Positions 53,428 to 63,389 of a DNA stretch of 64,000 bases are shown one piece after another. Position numbers and translations under genes: made by a program. The notes beneath the pieces are model-generated. The model had not been told where the DNA came from and made no database searches. It saw only the letters and a program-made list of their open reading frames with translations. This stretch comes from Burkholderia sp. GTDB lineage: Bacteria; Pseudomonadota; Gammaproteobacteria; Burkholderiales; Burkholderiaceae. Where the stretch lies: the NCBI GenBank assembly GCA_031253835.1, contig JAIRVP010000027.1:1-64000 (forward strand), given 5' to 3'. The first letter of the stretch is position 1, and the number at the start of each line of letters is the position of its first letter.

Positions 53428-54653
53428 CGCGCGTCCTCCCGCTTGCCGGCCTGCCCGCCCTGCACGAACCGCGCGCGCCAGCCCCACAGCAGCGTGCCGA
53501 TGCCGGCCGCCGAGCACGCGACGGCCCAGCCGGCCGGCGTATCGGCGTCGATGCCCCACGCGCCGAACGCGAGGCCCGTGCCATCGTCCTGCGCGAAGCG
53601 CCACGCGTAGCCAAGCTCGGCCGCGCAGACGATCGCGACGGCCCAGAACACGCACGCGCCGATCGCGCACAGCATCCGCCACCGCTCGGCCGCCGGCGCA
53701 TCGCGCCGCATCGCATGCGCGAGCGCCTGCGCGATGCCCGCGAGCCCGCGCGGTGCAGCCACCACGATCGCGACGAACAGCACGCCGAGATACAGCGCCC
53801 ACGCGCGCGAGACGCCCGCGACGCCGACGCTCAGCGCGGTCAGCACCGCGGCGCCGGCCGCCGGCCCGAAGAACGCGCCGGTGCCGCCGATCACCGCGGC
53901 GATCAGCACGGTCGCCGAGCGCGCCATCGACACGCTGTCGGGCGTCGCGATCTCGATGTCGATCAGCGTCAGCGTGCCGGCGATACCCGCGAAGAACGAC
54001 GCGCAGGTGACCATCGCGAGCCGCACGCGGCGCGGATCGGTGCCGAGCGCGGCGACGCGCGCCGGGTTGTCGCGCACCGCGTTCGCGAGCCGCGCGAGCG
54101 GCGTGCGCGTCAGCGCGTGCATGGCCCACGCCGACACGACGCACCACGCGGCGATCACCGCATACGCGTGCGCCGGCGCGCCGAAATGCCAGTTGCCCCA
54201 CGGCGTGCCGCTCGCGCGGTCGATCGGTACGCCGCCGAGACCGCCGAACCACGCCGGCACGCTCCACGCGGCGGCCGCGACGCATTCGCCGAGCCCGAGC
54301 GTGATCATCGCGAACGCGGTGCCGGAACGCCGCGTCGCGAGCAGCCCGGCGACGAATCCGAAACCCGCGCCGGCCACGCCGCCGACGAGCGGCAGCAACG
54401 GCAACGGGCCGCCCATATGGTTGAACCAGTGCGCGGCCGCGAACGCGCCGAGGCCCGCGAACGCCGCATGCCCGAACGACAGCAGCCCGGTCGTGCCGAG
54501 CTGCAGGTTGTACGACAGCGCGAGCACGACGAGCGCGGCCGTCTGCGCGAGATAGCCGAGCACCGCGCCATGCGGCCACAGCCACGCGGGCAGCACGAAG
54601 CACGCGGCGAACAGCGCCCAGCGCGCCAATCCGGCGAACGCGCGGCTACGCAT
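53424..54653 (-). CDS. LivM-like ABC permease
   Basis: 409 residues with about 9-10 membrane helices. LQLGTTGLLSFGHAAFAGLG and MITLGLGECVAAAAW are the LivM landmarks, and RDNPARVAALGTDPRRVRL is the conserved cytoplasmic coupling loop. The C-terminal part after about residue 330 is longer than usual and has two extra hydrophobic segments, ending in RARFVQGGQAGKREDAR. The ATG at 54653 overlaps the end of the LivH-like gene by eight bases. Confidence 0.9.
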   Translation of the reverse strand: MRSRAFAGLARWALFAACFVLPAWLWPHGAVLGYLAQTAALVVLALSYNLQLGTTGLLSFGHAAFAGLGAFAAAHWFNHMGGPLPLLPLVGGVAGAGFGFVAGLLATRRSGTAFAMITLGLGECVAAAAWSVPAWFGGLGGVPIDRASGTPWGNWHFGAPAHAYAVIAAWCVVSAWAMHALTRTPLARLANAVRDNPARVAALGTDPRRVRLAMVTCASFFAGIAGTLTLIDIEIATPDSVSMARSATVLIAAVIGGTGAFFGPAAGAAVLTALSVGVAGVSRAWALYLGVLFVAIVVAAPRGLAGIAQALAHAMRRDAPAAERWRMLCAIGACVFWAVAIVCAAELGYAWRFAQDDGTGLAFGAWGIDADTPAGWAVACSAAGIGTLLWGWRARFVQGGQAGKREDAR

Positions 54654-55581
54654 CGACACGTTCTCCGAACAGCCCGCGCGGCCGCGCGACCAGCACCGCG
54701 ACGAGCAGCAGGTATGGCACGAGCGGCGCGAGCTGCGCGATCGACACCGCGGCGACGCGGTCGGGCAGCACAATGCCGGCCCATTGCGCGAGGTCGCGCA
54801 GCGACGTGTCGCTCGCAGCCGCGAAGGTCTGCGCGAAACCGACCGCGAGCGACGCGACGAACGCGCCGCCGAGCGAGCCGAGGCCGCCGATCACGACGAC
54901 CGCGAACACGACCGACCCGACGGTCTCGGCCAGTGCGGGTTCGATCACCGCGAGCGGCGCGCCGATCACGCCGGCCAGCGCCGCGAGCGCGGTGCCGGCG
55001 CCGAACAGGCCGGTCATCACGCGCGGCACGTCGTAGCCGAGCGCCTCGACGGCCGCGCGATGCGTGAGCGCCGCCCGCACGACGAGCCCGATGCGCGACA
55101 CGCGCAGCAGCGCGCCGAGCGCGACCAGCATCGTCGCGGACATCGCCATCATGAACAGCCGGTAGCGCGGCAATGGGAGACCGAAGACGGTCACGGGCGC
55201 GCCGTCGAACAGCGGCGGCACGGGCGCCGGCAGCGGCGCGAGCCCCCAGACGAGTTTCGCGGCTTCGCCGATCAGGTACGCGAGACCGAAGGTCAGCAGC
55301 AGTTCACCGGTATGGCCGCGCGTCAGCACGCGGCGCAGCAGCGTGCGTTCGCAGCCGGCGCCGAGCAGCCCGACCGCCAGCGGCGCGAGCACGAGCGCGG
55401 GCCAGAAGCCCGCATGGGCCGCGATGCTGTAGCCGACATACGCGCCGAGCATGTAGAAGCTCGCATGCGCGAAGTTGAGCACGCCCTGCACGCTGAAGAT
55501 CAGCGTGAGGCCGGCCGACAGCATGAACAGCAGCAAGCCGTAGCTGAGGCCGTTGAAGACCTGGAGCGCGAACGCGTGCAC
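54646..55581 (-). CDS. LivH-like ABC permease
   Basis: 311 residues, about eight membrane helices. FNGLSYGLLLFMLSAGLTLI and GVLNFAHASFYMLGAYVGYS are typical of LivH, as is the RAALTHRAAVEALGYDVPRV coupling loop. The start is GTG at 55581, nine bases after the thioesterase stop, with no strong ribosome site, suggesting coupling to the upstream gene. No LivK-type binding protein gene lies next to the four transporter genes. Confidence 0.9.
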   Translation of the reverse strand: MHAFALQVFNGLSYGLLLFMLSAGLTLIFSVQGVLNFAHASFYMLGAYVGYSIAAHAGFWPALVLAPLAVGLLGAGCERTLLRRVLTRGHTGELLLTFGLAYLIGEAAKLVWGLAPLPAPVPPLFDGAPVTVFGLPLPRYRLFMMAMSATMLVALGALLRVSRIGLVVRAALTHRAAVEALGYDVPRVMTGLFGAGTALAALAGVIGAPLAVIEPALAETVGSVVFAVVVIGGLGSLGGAFVASLAVGFAQTFAAASDTSLRDLAQWAGIVLPDRVAAVSIAQLAPLVPYLLLVAVLVARPRGLFGERVDA

Positions 55582-55590
55582 CGCGAGCCG

Positions 55591-56028
55591 TCAGGCCGCA
55601 AGCGGCTCGAGCGCGGCGCGCAGCGCGTCGGGCAGCGGCACCGGGCGGCGCGTCTCGCGATCGACGTACACGTGCACGAAATGCCCCTGCGCGGCCGGCG
55701 ATGCCTCGCCTTGCGCGAACAGCCCGACCTCGTAGCGCACGCTCGACGTGCCGAGCTTCACGACACGCAGCCCCGCGTCGACCGACTGCGGGAACACGAG
55801 CGGCGCGAAGTAGTTGCACTGCGTCTCGACGACCAGCCCGATCGTCTGCCCGTGCTCGACGTCGAGCACGCCCGCGCGGATCAGGTACGCGTTCACGACG
55901 GTGTCGAAGTAGCTGTAGTAGACGACGTTGTTCACGTGTCCGTAGACGTCGTTGTCCATCCAGCGGGTCGTGATCGGGAGGAAGTGGCGATAGGCGTCGC
56001 GCGGACGCGGCTGCGGCTTGTCGGACAT
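55591..56028 (-). CDS. 4HBT-superfamily acyl-CoA thioesterase
   Basis: 145 residues, the hot-dog fold of the YbgC/FadM type. RWMDNDVYGHVNNVVYYSYF contains the catalytic Asp and the HVNN motif, and VRYEVGLF and FVHVYVDRET are the later strands. It hydrolyses acyl- or aryl-CoA thioesters; the substrate is unknown. It lies nine bases before the LivH-like gene and may be in the same transcript. The start at 56028 (MSDKPQPRPRD) is chosen since the longer frame is low-complexity. Confidence 0.9.
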   Translation of the reverse strand: MSDKPQPRPRDAYRHFLPITTRWMDNDVYGHVNNVVYYSYFDTVVNAYLIRAGVLDVEHGQTIGLVVETQCNYFAPLVFPQSVDAGLRVVKLGTSSVRYEVGLFAQGEASPAAQGHFVHVYVDRETRRPVPLPDALRAALEPLAA

Positions 56029-56167
56029 GGCGATGGCGGTCAGGACGAGGGGAACGATGAGGACGACGCGCGGCGGCCATACGGCACGGCACGCCGGCAT
56101 GAAGCGCAACGCCGCGTCGCGATCGCGCGCGGCGCGGCGGACGACACCCTGCGGGCAGGCCGGCCCG

Positions 56168-56704
56168 TCACTGGCCCGGCCGGTCGACGAACTCGAAATC
56201 GAGGCCGCGCGCGCGCATCCAGTCGGCAAGCGCGACGCCCGTGCCGGCACGCCACGGGCGCAGCAGCGGCGGATCGACGAGCCTGTACTCGAGCAGTTCC
56301 GGCGACAGCGACACCGTGCCCGACGCGCGCACGTGGTACGCGATGATCAGTTCGTTCTTGCGGATGAATTCGTACACGCCGACGAGCGACACGTGCTCGG
56401 CCTTCAGCGCGGTTTCCTCGAACACTTCGCGCGCGATGCCGTCCTCGGGCGTCTCGCCGTTTTCGAGGAAGCCGGTGATCAGCGCGAACATCCCTTCGGG
56501 CCAGGCCGCGTTGCGTGCGAGCAGGATCTTGCCGTCGAGCTCGACGATCGCGGCGACGACGGGCAGCGGGTTGTTCCAGTGCACATAGCCGCAGGTGTCG
56601 TCGGGGCAAGCCTGGCGAACGCGGCCGCCTTCATGTTCGGGATCGGCGCGCTCGGTCAGCGGGCTCGCGCAGCGCGGGCAAAAACGGTAGTCGGCGGTGG
56701 TCAT
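56168..56704 (-). CDS. NUDIX hydrolase with an N-terminal zinc ribbon
   Basis: 178 residues. The first 45 contain FCPRCASPL and ACPDDTCGYVHW, a four-cysteine zinc ribbon. The NUDIX box is GFLENGETPEDGIAREVFEE, with the complete GX5EX7REUXEE pattern. This architecture resembles NudC-type NADH pyrophosphatases and other ADP-sugar hydrolases, but the protein is shorter and lacks the NudC signature SQPWPFPxS, so the substrate is uncertain. The start is MTTADYRFCP at 56704. Confidence 0.9.
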   Translation of the reverse strand: MTTADYRFCPRCASPLTERADPEHEGGRVRQACPDDTCGYVHWNNPLPVVAAIVELDGKILLARNAAWPEGMFALITGFLENGETPEDGIAREVFEETALKAEHVSLVGVYEFIRKNELIIAYHVRASGTVSLSPELLEYRLVDPPLLRPWRAGTGVALADWMRARGLDFEFVDRPGQ

Positions 56705-56825
56705 CGGTGAGGATCTGGCGAGCGCCGGACGGCCGCCTCCTGGCTGCCCGCGCACCCGCTCGGCGCGGGAAAGGCTTCATTCTAGCGAGTTTGCCCGCGC
56801 CGCAGACGATCCGTCCCCGCCGGCA

Positions 56826-58088
56826 TCAGGGTTGCCGGCGCCCGCCCATGGCCGTCGCCGCGAAGCCGCCGGCGCCCGCGAGCAACGCGGCCACCGCGAC
56901 CCACAGCGCCGGCGTGAATGACCCGAAACGCGCAGCCAGCGGCGCCGCGACGAGCGGCCCGAGGATTTGCCCGATCCCGTACGACGCGGTCGCATAGCCC
57001 ATCAGCCCGGCCGCGCGCTCGCCGTGCAGGCGCCGCGCCTCGCGCATCGCGAACAGCGTGATCGCGGTGAACGGCAGGCCGAGCAACGCGCTGCCGACCG
57101 AGAAGCCGGCCGCGTTCGGCCACACGATTCCGGCCACGATGCCGAGCGCCTGCGTCGCGCAGCCTGCCGCGAGCAGCAGCCGGTTGTCCCAGTGCCCGGG
57201 CAGCCGCGCGGCGGAGATCGCGCCGACGATCAGTGCCGCGCCGAACATCGGCCAGAACAGGTCGGGCCACGGCGAACCGGCCGGCAGCGCGGCGCGCGCG
57301 ATCACCGGCAGGAACGTCGCGGTGATGATGTAGCCGAAGCCCGGCGCGCCATACAGCACGACGAGCCACGCGGCGTCCATGCGATGGTTTCGCCTGCCGG
57401 CGGCAGGGTCCGTCGGAGCGGCCGGCGCGCCGGCGGCCGCATGCGGTGCGGCGGCCGCCGGTGGTGCCACATGCGCCGGTGCAGGCGCCGTGCCGAACGT
57501 GCGCCAGATCGCAACCGACAGCACGGCCGACAGCGCCGCGAAGCCCAGCCATCCCGCCGCCGCGCGGTGGCCGGCCAGCGCGCTGCCGATCAGGCCCGTC
57601 AGCACGATGCCGACGCCGGGCCCCGCATAGATCACCCCGCTCCACTCCGGCGCAGACAGCTCGGCCAGGCGCCGCAGCCCCCATTGCGACACGAACACGA
57701 ACGTCCACGCGCTGACGACGCCCGCGACGAAGCGCACCGCGAGCCACACGGGCAGCAGGTGGCCGACGCCCATCGCGGCCGTCAGCAGCACGGTGGCCGC
57801 GAGCCCGAAGCGGACCATCCGCGCGGGCGCGACGCGCAGCGCCGCACAACTGACCGCGCCGACGAAGTAGCCCGCATAGTTCGCCGACGCGAGCCAGCCG
57901 CCGGCCTTCAGGCCGATCGAGCCGTCGGCGAGCATCAGCGGCAACAGCGGCGTGAACGCGAAACGGCCGACGCCGAGCACGACGGCGAGGCCGACCATGC
58001 AGGCCAGCGCGGCCGCGCGGGCACGGCGGTCGGCCTGGTCGGACGAAAGCACGCCGGCAGCGGCGGTCGAGGCATCGAAGCGGGACAT
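56826..58088 (-). CDS. YbfB/YjiJ-family MFS transporter
   Basis: 420 residues with 12 predicted helices and a long Ala/Pro-rich cytoplasmic loop (about 195-230) between helices 6 and 7. VVLGVGRFAFTPLLPLML and SANYAGYFVGAVSCAALR are the YbfB/YjiJ (MFS_1-like) landmarks, with RFVAGVVSAWTFVFVSQWGL. It is divergent from a LysR gene that probably controls it. The substrate is unknown. The ATG at 58088 (MSRFDAST) is preferred to a GTG six codons earlier. Confidence 0.9.
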   Translation of the reverse strand: MSRFDASTAAAGVLSSDQADRRARAAALACMVGLAVVLGVGRFAFTPLLPLMLADGSIGLKAGGWLASANYAGYFVGAVSCAALRVAPARMVRFGLAATVLLTAAMGVGHLLPVWLAVRFVAGVVSAWTFVFVSQWGLRRLAELSAPEWSGVIYAGPGVGIVLTGLIGSALAGHRAAAGWLGFAALSAVLSVAIWRTFGTAPAPAHVAPPAAAAPHAAAGAPAAPTDPAAGRRNHRMDAAWLVVLYGAPGFGYIITATFLPVIARAALPAGSPWPDLFWPMFGAALIVGAISAARLPGHWDNRLLLAAGCATQALGIVAGIVWPNAAGFSVGSALLGLPFTAITLFAMREARRLHGERAAGLMGYATASYGIGQILGPLVAAPLAARFGSFTPALWVAVAALLAGAGGFAATAMGGRRQP

Positions 58089-58149
58089 GGCGGCAATGGC
58101 CGGCACTCAACGCGCCGGCCGGATCGGAAATCGGAATGTTTCCATCGTA

Positions 58150-58181
58150 GCTTGACCAAGCGTTCTCGAAAAATGAATAAT
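58150..58181 (+). promoter_or_regulatory. Promoter of the LysR gene with an inverted repeat over the -35
   Basis: TTGACC (58152-58157) and AATAAT (58176-58181) are 18 bp apart and lie 31 bp before the ATG at 58212. GCTTG-AC-CAAGC (58150-58161) is an inverted repeat covering the -35, a plausible autoregulatory LysR site that also faces the divergent MFS gene. Confidence 0.55.
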
Positions 58182-58211
58182 TAAGAATCGACCCATCCCA
58201 TGGAGAGAATC

Positions 58212-59126
58212 ATGGATCTGGCCGCGCTGGCGATTTTCCGGGCGGTCGTGCGCGAGAACGGCGTGACGCGCGCGGCGGCGAAGCTCAATCGCGTGCAGTC
58301 GAACGTCACGACGCGCATCAAGCAACTCGAGGAAGAACTCGGCGCGGCGCTGTTCGTGCGCGACGGCCGCCGGCTGGTGCTGACGCCGGCCGGCCACACG
58401 CTGCTGCCGTATGCGGAGCGCCTGCTCGCGCTCGCCGACGAGGCGCGCGACGCGGTGCGCGAGGACACGCCGCGCGGCCGGCTGCGGCTCGGCACGATGG
58501 AAAGCACGGCCGCGAGCCGGCTGCCGACGATACTCGCGCACTATCACCACGCATGGCCCGACGTGTCGCTCGAACTGCTGACCGGCACGACGGGCTGGCT
58601 GATCGACCGGGTGCGCGATTTCGAGATCGATGCCGCGCTGTTCGCGCGCCCGCCCGAGCCCGACACGCTGCCCGACACGTTCGAGACGGTGCCGATCTTC
58701 CGCGAGAACCTCGTGCTGCTGACGCCGCGCGGCCATCCGCCGGTGCGCACGCCGCGCGACGTGATCCTGCCGACGCTGATCGCATTCGAGCGCGGCTGCA
58801 CGTATCGCAAGTACGTCGAGCGGTGGTATGCGGCGCATGGCGTGAAGCCGGCGCGCGTGCTCGAACTCGGCTCGTATCACGCGATCGTCGCGTGCGTCGC
58901 GGCCGGCGCGGGCATCGCGGTCGCACCGCGTTCGGTGCTCGACCTGCAGCCCGAGACCGGCAACATCGCCGCGCACACGATTCCCGAACTGGAAGGCATC
59001 GACACGTTGCTCGCGTGGCGGCAGGGTTATGCGTCGGCGGCGCTCGCCGCGCTGCGCGATGCGCTGACGGAGGCCGGGCGGTCGCCTGCCGATGCGGCGA
59101 AGCCGCCGGTGACGGTGACGGCCTGA
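58212..59126 (+). CDS. LysR-family regulator divergent from the MFS gene
   Basis: 304 residues. The winged helix (about 1-60) contains IFRAVVRENGVTRAAAKLNR and TTRIKQLEEELGAALFVRDG, then the effector domain (about 85-290) with RLRLGTMESTAASRLPTI. GGAGAGAATC directly before the ATG at 58212 fixes the start; another ATG at 58200 lacks a ribosome site. It likely regulates the divergent MFS transporter. A bidirectional terminator follows. Confidence 0.9.
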   Translation: MDLAALAIFRAVVRENGVTRAAAKLNRVQSNVTTRIKQLEEELGAALFVRDGRRLVLTPAGHTLLPYAERLLALADEARDAVREDTPRGRLRLGTMESTAASRLPTILAHYHHAWPDVSLELLTGTTGWLIDRVRDFEIDAALFARPPEPDTLPDTFETVPIFRENLVLLTPRGHPPVRTPRDVILPTLIAFERGCTYRKYVERWYAAHGVKPARVLELGSYHAIVACVAAGAGIAVAPRSVLDLQPETGNIAAHTIPELEGIDTLLAWRQGYASAALAALRDALTEAGRSPADAAKPPVTVTA

Positions 59127-59166
59127 CCCAGGTTTGCGCGTCGTCGCGCGGATCGACGCGCACAAA

Positions 59167-59206
59167 CAAAACGACCCGACCGGCAATTGCCGATCGGGTC
59201 GTTTTT
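59167..59206. terminator. Bidirectional intrinsic terminator between the LysR gene and alaS
   Basis: ACGACCCGACCGGC and GCCGATCGGGTCGT pair over 14 positions with one mismatch around AATT. TTTTT follows on the plus strand and TTTTG on the minus strand, so it can stop both convergent genes. Confidence 0.9.
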
Positions 59207-59257
59207 CCATTCATGCGACGCCGTCAGAAAAACGGCATCGCATCGGTGACGTGACGA

Positions 59258-61882
59258 TCAGAGCCGCTCTTCGACCCAGCCCTTCACGCCAGCCAGCGCG
59301 CCCGGCAGGTTGGCCGGCTCGGTGCCGCCTGCCTGCGCCATGTCCGGACGGCCGCCGCCCTTGCCGCCGACCTGCTGCGCGACGAAGTTCACGAGCTCGC
59401 CGGCCTTGACCTTCTTGCTCGCGTCCGGCGTGACGCCCGCGATCAGGCTGACCTTGCCGCCTTCGACGGCCGCCAGCACGATCGCCGCGCTCTTCAGCTT
59501 GTCCTTCAGCTTGTCGACCGTTTCGCGCAGCGTCTTCGCGTCGGCGCCGTCGAGCGTCGCGGCCAGCACGAACACGCCGGCCACGTCGACGGCCTGCTGC
59601 GCGAGCTCGTCGCCCTGGTTCGACGCGAGCTTCGACTTCAGCGCGCCCAGCTCCTTCTCGAGCGACTTCACCTGGTCCTGCACCTGGGCGATGCGCTGCG
59701 TGAGTTCCGACGGCTGCGCCTTCAGCGCGGCGGCCGCTTCGTTCACGCGGGCATCGAGATCCTGTACGTAGCGCACCGCGTTGTCGCCGGTGATCGCCTC
59801 GACGCGGCGGATGCCGGCCGCGACGCCGCCTTCGACCACGATCTTGAAGAAACCGATGTCGCCGCTGCGGCTCACGTGCGTGCCGCCGCACAGTTCGCGC
59901 GAGAAGCCGAGATCGAGCACGCGCACTTCGTCGCCGTACTTCTCGCCGAACAGCGCCATCGCGCCGCCCTTCACCGCTTCGTCGTACGGCATCACGCGCA
60001 CGATGCCCGGCGCGTTGGCCAGGATCTCGTTGTTGACGATCTGCTCGACGCGGCGGATTTCGTCGTCGGTCATCGGTGCGTTGTGCGCGAAGTCGAAGCG
60101 GGTCTTCTCCGCATCGACCAGCGAACCCTTCTGCTGCACGTGCGCGCCGAGCACTTCGCGCAGCGCCTTGTGCATCAGGTGGGTGGCCGAGTGGTTGCGC
60201 TGCGTGCGGGCGCGGCGATGCGCGTCGATTTCCGCGCGCAGCACGTCGCCGACCTTCAGCGTGCCCTGCTCGAGCGTGCCGTGATGGCCGATCACGTCGG
60301 CCTGCACCTTCAGCGTGTCGGCCACCGCGAAGCGCGTCGCGGCGTTCGCGAGCACGCCCTGGTCGCCGATCTGGCCGCCCGATTCCGCGTAGAACGGCGT
60401 GTGGTCGAGCACGACGACCGCATCCTGGCCGGTCGTCACTGCGTTGACCGACGAGCCGTCGACGTACAGCGCGACGACCTTCGCGTCGTCGAACGCGATT
60501 TCCTCGTAACCGTGGAACGTGGTTTTCGCACCCGAGTATTCAAGGCCCTGAGCAGCCTTGAACTTGCCGGCCGCGCGTGCCTGCTCGCGCTGGCGCGCCA
60601 TCGCGTCGTCGAATGCCGGCTCGTCGACCGTCATCCCGCGCTCGCGGCACACGTCGGCCGTGAGGTCGAGCGGGAAGCCGTACGTGTCGTGCAGCTTGAA
60701 CGCGAGTTCGCCGTCGAGCACCTTGCCGCCCTTCGCCTCGACGTCGGCCAGCGCGCCTTCGAGGATCGACATCCCGTGCTCGATCGTCTCGAAGAAGCGC
60801 TCCTCTTCCTGGCGCAGCACGTCGGTCACGCGCTGCTCGGCTTCCTTCAGCTCCGGATACGCGACGCCCATCTCGGCGACGAGGTCGGCCACCAGCTTGT
60901 GGAAGAACGCACCCTTGCGGCCGAGCTTGTAGCCGTGGCGGATCGCGCGGCGCACGATCCGGCGCAGCACGTAGCCGCGGCCTTCGTTGCCGGGGATCAC
61001 GCCGTCGACGATCAGGAACGAGCACGCGCGGATGTGATCGGCGATCACCTTCAGCGAGTTGTTCGTGAGGTCGCTGATCTCGGTCACGCGCGCGGCGGCC
61101 TTGATCAGGTTCTGGAACAGGTCGATCTCGTAGTTGCTGTGCACGTGCTGCAGCACCGCGGCGAGACGCTCGAGGCCCATGCCGGTGTCGACCGACTGCT
61201 TCGGCAGGCGCGTCATGTTGCCCTGCGCGTCGCGGTTGAACTGCATGAACACGAGGTTCCAGATCTCGATGTAGCGGTCGCCGTCTTCTTCGGGCGATCC
61301 CGGCGGGCCGCCCCACACGTCCGGGCCGTGGTCGTAGAAGATTTCGGTACACGGGCCGCACGGGCCCGTATCGCCCATCGTCCAGAAGTTGTCCGACGCG
61401 TAGCGCGCGCCCTTGTTGTCGCCGATGCGGATGATGCGCTCGGTCGGCACGCCGACTTCCTTCGCCCAGATGTCGTACGCCTCGTCGTCTTCCTGGTAGA
61501 CGGTGACCCACAGCTTGTCCTTCGGCAGCTGGTAGACCGTGGTCAGCAGCTCCCACGCGAACTTGATCGCATCGTGCTTGAAGTAGTCGCCGAACGAGAA
61601 GTTGCCGAGCATCTCGAAGAACGTGTGATGGCGCGCCGTGTAGCCGACGTTCTCGAGGTCGTTGTGCTTGCCGCCCGCGCGCACGCTGCGCTGCGCCGTC
61701 GTGGCGCGCGAGTACGGGCGCGGATCCGTGCCGAGGAAGACGTCCTTGAACTGGACCATGCCCGAGTTCGTGAACATCAGCGTGGGGTCGTTACCGGGCA
61801 CGAGGCTCGACGAGCGGACGATCGTGTGGCCCTTCGATTCGAAGAATTTGAGGAATTTCTCGCGGATTTCGGCAGCTTTCAT
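59258..61882 (-). CDS. alaS: Alanyl-tRNA synthetase
   Basis: 874 residues, the normal bacterial length. Residues 1-about 460 are the class II catalytic and tRNA-recognition core ([37 protein letters not shown] block, NFSFGDYFK). The editing domain holds the zinc/editing motifs [11 protein letters not shown] and [14 protein letters not shown] coiled coil and the C-Ala domain ([15 protein letters not shown]) close the protein. The ATG at 61882 gives [10 protein letters not shown], the universal start. It charges tRNA-Ala and clears Ser/Gly errors. Confidence 0.97.
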   Translation of the reverse strand: MKAAEIREKFLKFFESKGHTIVRSSSLVPGNDPTLMFTNSGMVQFKDVFLGTDPRPYSRATTAQRSVRAGGKHNDLENVGYTARHHTFFEMLGNFSFGDYFKHDAIKFAWELLTTVYQLPKDKLWVTVYQEDDEAYDIWAKEVGVPTERIIRIGDNKGARYASDNFWTMGDTGPCGPCTEIFYDHGPDVWGGPPGSPEEDGDRYIEIWNLVFMQFNRDAQGNMTRLPKQSVDTGMGLERLAAVLQHVHSNYEIDLFQNLIKAAARVTEISDLTNNSLKVIADHIRACSFLIVDGVIPGNEGRGYVLRRIVRRAIRHGYKLGRKGAFFHKLVADLVAEMGVAYPELKEAEQRVTDVLRQEEERFFETIEHGMSILEGALADVEAKGGKVLDGELAFKLHDTYGFPLDLTADVCRERGMTVDEPAFDDAMARQREQARAAGKFKAAQGLEYSGAKTTFHGYEEIAFDDAKVVALYVDGSSVNAVTTGQDAVVVLDHTPFYAESGGQIGDQGVLANAATRFAVADTLKVQADVIGHHGTLEQGTLKVGDVLRAEIDAHRRARTQRNHSATHLMHKALREVLGAHVQQKGSLVDAEKTRFDFAHNAPMTDDEIRRVEQIVNNEILANAPGIVRVMPYDEAVKGGAMALFGEKYGDEVRVLDLGFSRELCGGTHVSRSGDIGFFKIVVEGGVAAGIRRVEAITGDNAVRYVQDLDARVNEAAAALKAQPSELTQRIAQVQDQVKSLEKELGALKSKLASNQGDELAQQAVDVAGVFVLAATLDGADAKTLRETVDKLKDKLKSAAIVLAAVEGGKVSLIAGVTPDASKKVKAGELVNFVAQQVGGKGGGRPDMAQAGGTEPANLPGALAGVKGWVEERL

Positions 61883-62017
61883 GGCGTGCGGGGACAGTCT
61901 GGCAAAGACGGCTTCAAACGCCGGCGCCCTTGACGGGCGCGCGACGGCATGGATTCGGAAACGATCGATTATACGGGATCGGGGCCGGCTTCCGGGCAAA
62001 GCGCCGGCAAAGCGGCT

Positions 62018-62057
62018 CGGCCATCCGGACGGCCCGGCTGGGCCACCCGGATGGCCG
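62018..62057. repeat. 40-bp nested stem-loop upstream of the CoA-transferase gene
   Basis: CGGCCATCCGG (62018-62028) pairs perfectly with CCGGATGGCCG (62047-62057); inside it GGCCC (62031-62035) pairs with GGGCC (62040-62044) around a GGCT loop, leaving a symmetric AC/AC internal bulge. It lies in the 253-bp spacer between alaS and the CoA-transferase (divergent), 78 bp before the latter. No U-tract follows, so it is not an intrinsic terminator. Confidence 0.7.
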
Positions 62058-62135
62058 ATTCGCCTTAAGATGCTCGGCATGCCAATCGGCCTTGCCCGAC
62101 AAGGCAGGCCAGCCATGAAAGGAGACGATTCGACG

Positions 62136-63356
62136 ATGGGTGCCCTGAGCCATATCCGCGTGCTGGACCTCACCCGCGTGCTCGCGGGCCCGTGGTGCGC
62201 GCAGACGCTTGCCGATTTCGGCGCGGACGTGATCAAGGTCGAGCGCCCGGGCGCCGGCGACGACACGCGCCACTGGGGGCCGCCGTACCTGAAGGACGCG
62301 GACGGCGCCGATACCGCCGAGGCCGCGTACTACCTCGCGGCGAACCGCAACAAGCGCTCGGTGACGATCGACATCGCGACGCCCGAAGGCCAGCAGATCG
62401 TGCGCGAGCTCGCCGCGCAAAGCGACGTCGTGCTCGAGAACTACAAGGTCGGCCAGCTGAAGAAATACGGGCTCGATTACGACTCGCTGCGCGCGGTGAA
62501 GCCCGATCTCGTCTACTGCTCGGTCACCGGCTTCGGCCAGACGGGCCCGTATGCGCACCGCGCGGGCTATGACTTCATCGTGCAGGGGATCGGCGGCTTC
62601 ATGAGCATCACCGGCGAGCGCGACGGCGAGCCGGGCGGCGGCCCGCAGAAAGCCGGCGTCGCGATCGCCGATCTCGCGACGGGCCTCTATTCGACGATCG
62701 CCGTGCTCGCCGCGCTCGCGCACCGCGACCGCACGGGCGAAGGCCAGTACATCGACATGGCGCTGCTCGACGTGCAGGTCGCGCTGCTCGCGAACATGAA
62801 CACCAACTTCCTCGCGAGCGGCAAGCCGCCGGTGCGCTGGGGCAACGCGCATCCGAACATCGTGCCGTACCAGACGTTCCAGACGAGCGACGGCTGGATC
62901 ATCGTCGCGGTCGGCAACGACGGGCAGTTCCGCAAGTTCGTCGAGGCGGGCGGCCGGCCCGAGCTGGCCGACGACGAGCGCTTCGCGACGAACCCGTCGC
63001 GCGTGCGCCATCGCGACACGCTGGTGCCGATCCTCGCGGAGATGGTGAAGGCGCGCGGCAAGGCCGACTGGATCGCCGTGCTCGAGGCGGCCGGCGTGCC
63101 GTGCGGGCCGATCAACGATCTCGACGAAGTGTTCGACAACGAGCAGGTGGTTGCACGCGGGATGCAGGTATCGCTGCCGCATCCGTGCGGCGCGGACGTG
63201 AAGCTCGTGCGCAACCCGATCCGGATGAGCGCGACGCCGCCCGACGCGCGCACGGCGCCGCCGCTGCTCGGCGCGCAGACCGACGACGTGCTGCGCGACA
63301 TGCTCGGCTACGACGACGCACGGATTGCCGCGTTGAAGGCGAAACAGGCGATCTGA
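62136..63356 (+). CDS. CaiB/BaiF (class III) CoA-transferase
   Basis: 406 residues. [20 protein letters not shown] at the N-terminus, [34 protein letters not shown] and the catalytic aspartate region [19 protein letters not shown] are the family blocks. It moves CoA between carboxylic acids; relatives act on oxalate/formate, succinate/glutarate or carnitine, and the substrate here is unknown. The start at 62136 ([11 protein letters not shown]) fits the family; an in-frame ATG at 62115 adds seven residues and is possible (GGAG lies between them). Confidence 0.9.
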   Translation: MGALSHIRVLDLTRVLAGPWCAQTLADFGADVIKVERPGAGDDTRHWGPPYLKDADGADTAEAAYYLAANRNKRSVTIDIATPEGQQIVRELAAQSDVVLENYKVGQLKKYGLDYDSLRAVKPDLVYCSVTGFGQTGPYAHRAGYDFIVQGIGGFMSITGERDGEPGGGPQKAGVAIADLATGLYSTIAVLAALAHRDRTGEGQYIDMALLDVQVALLANMNTNFLASGKPPVRWGNAHPNIVPYQTFQTSDGWIIVAVGNDGQFRKFVEAGGRPELADDERFATNPSRVRHRDTLVPILAEMVKARGKADWIAVLEAAGVPCGPINDLDEVFDNEQVVARGMQVSLPHPCGADVKLVRNPIRMSATPPDARTAPPLLGAQTDDVLRDMLGYDDARIAALKAKQAI

Positions 63357-63389
63357 TGCGCGAGGCTCGCGCGGCGGCGGCTGGCCTGC

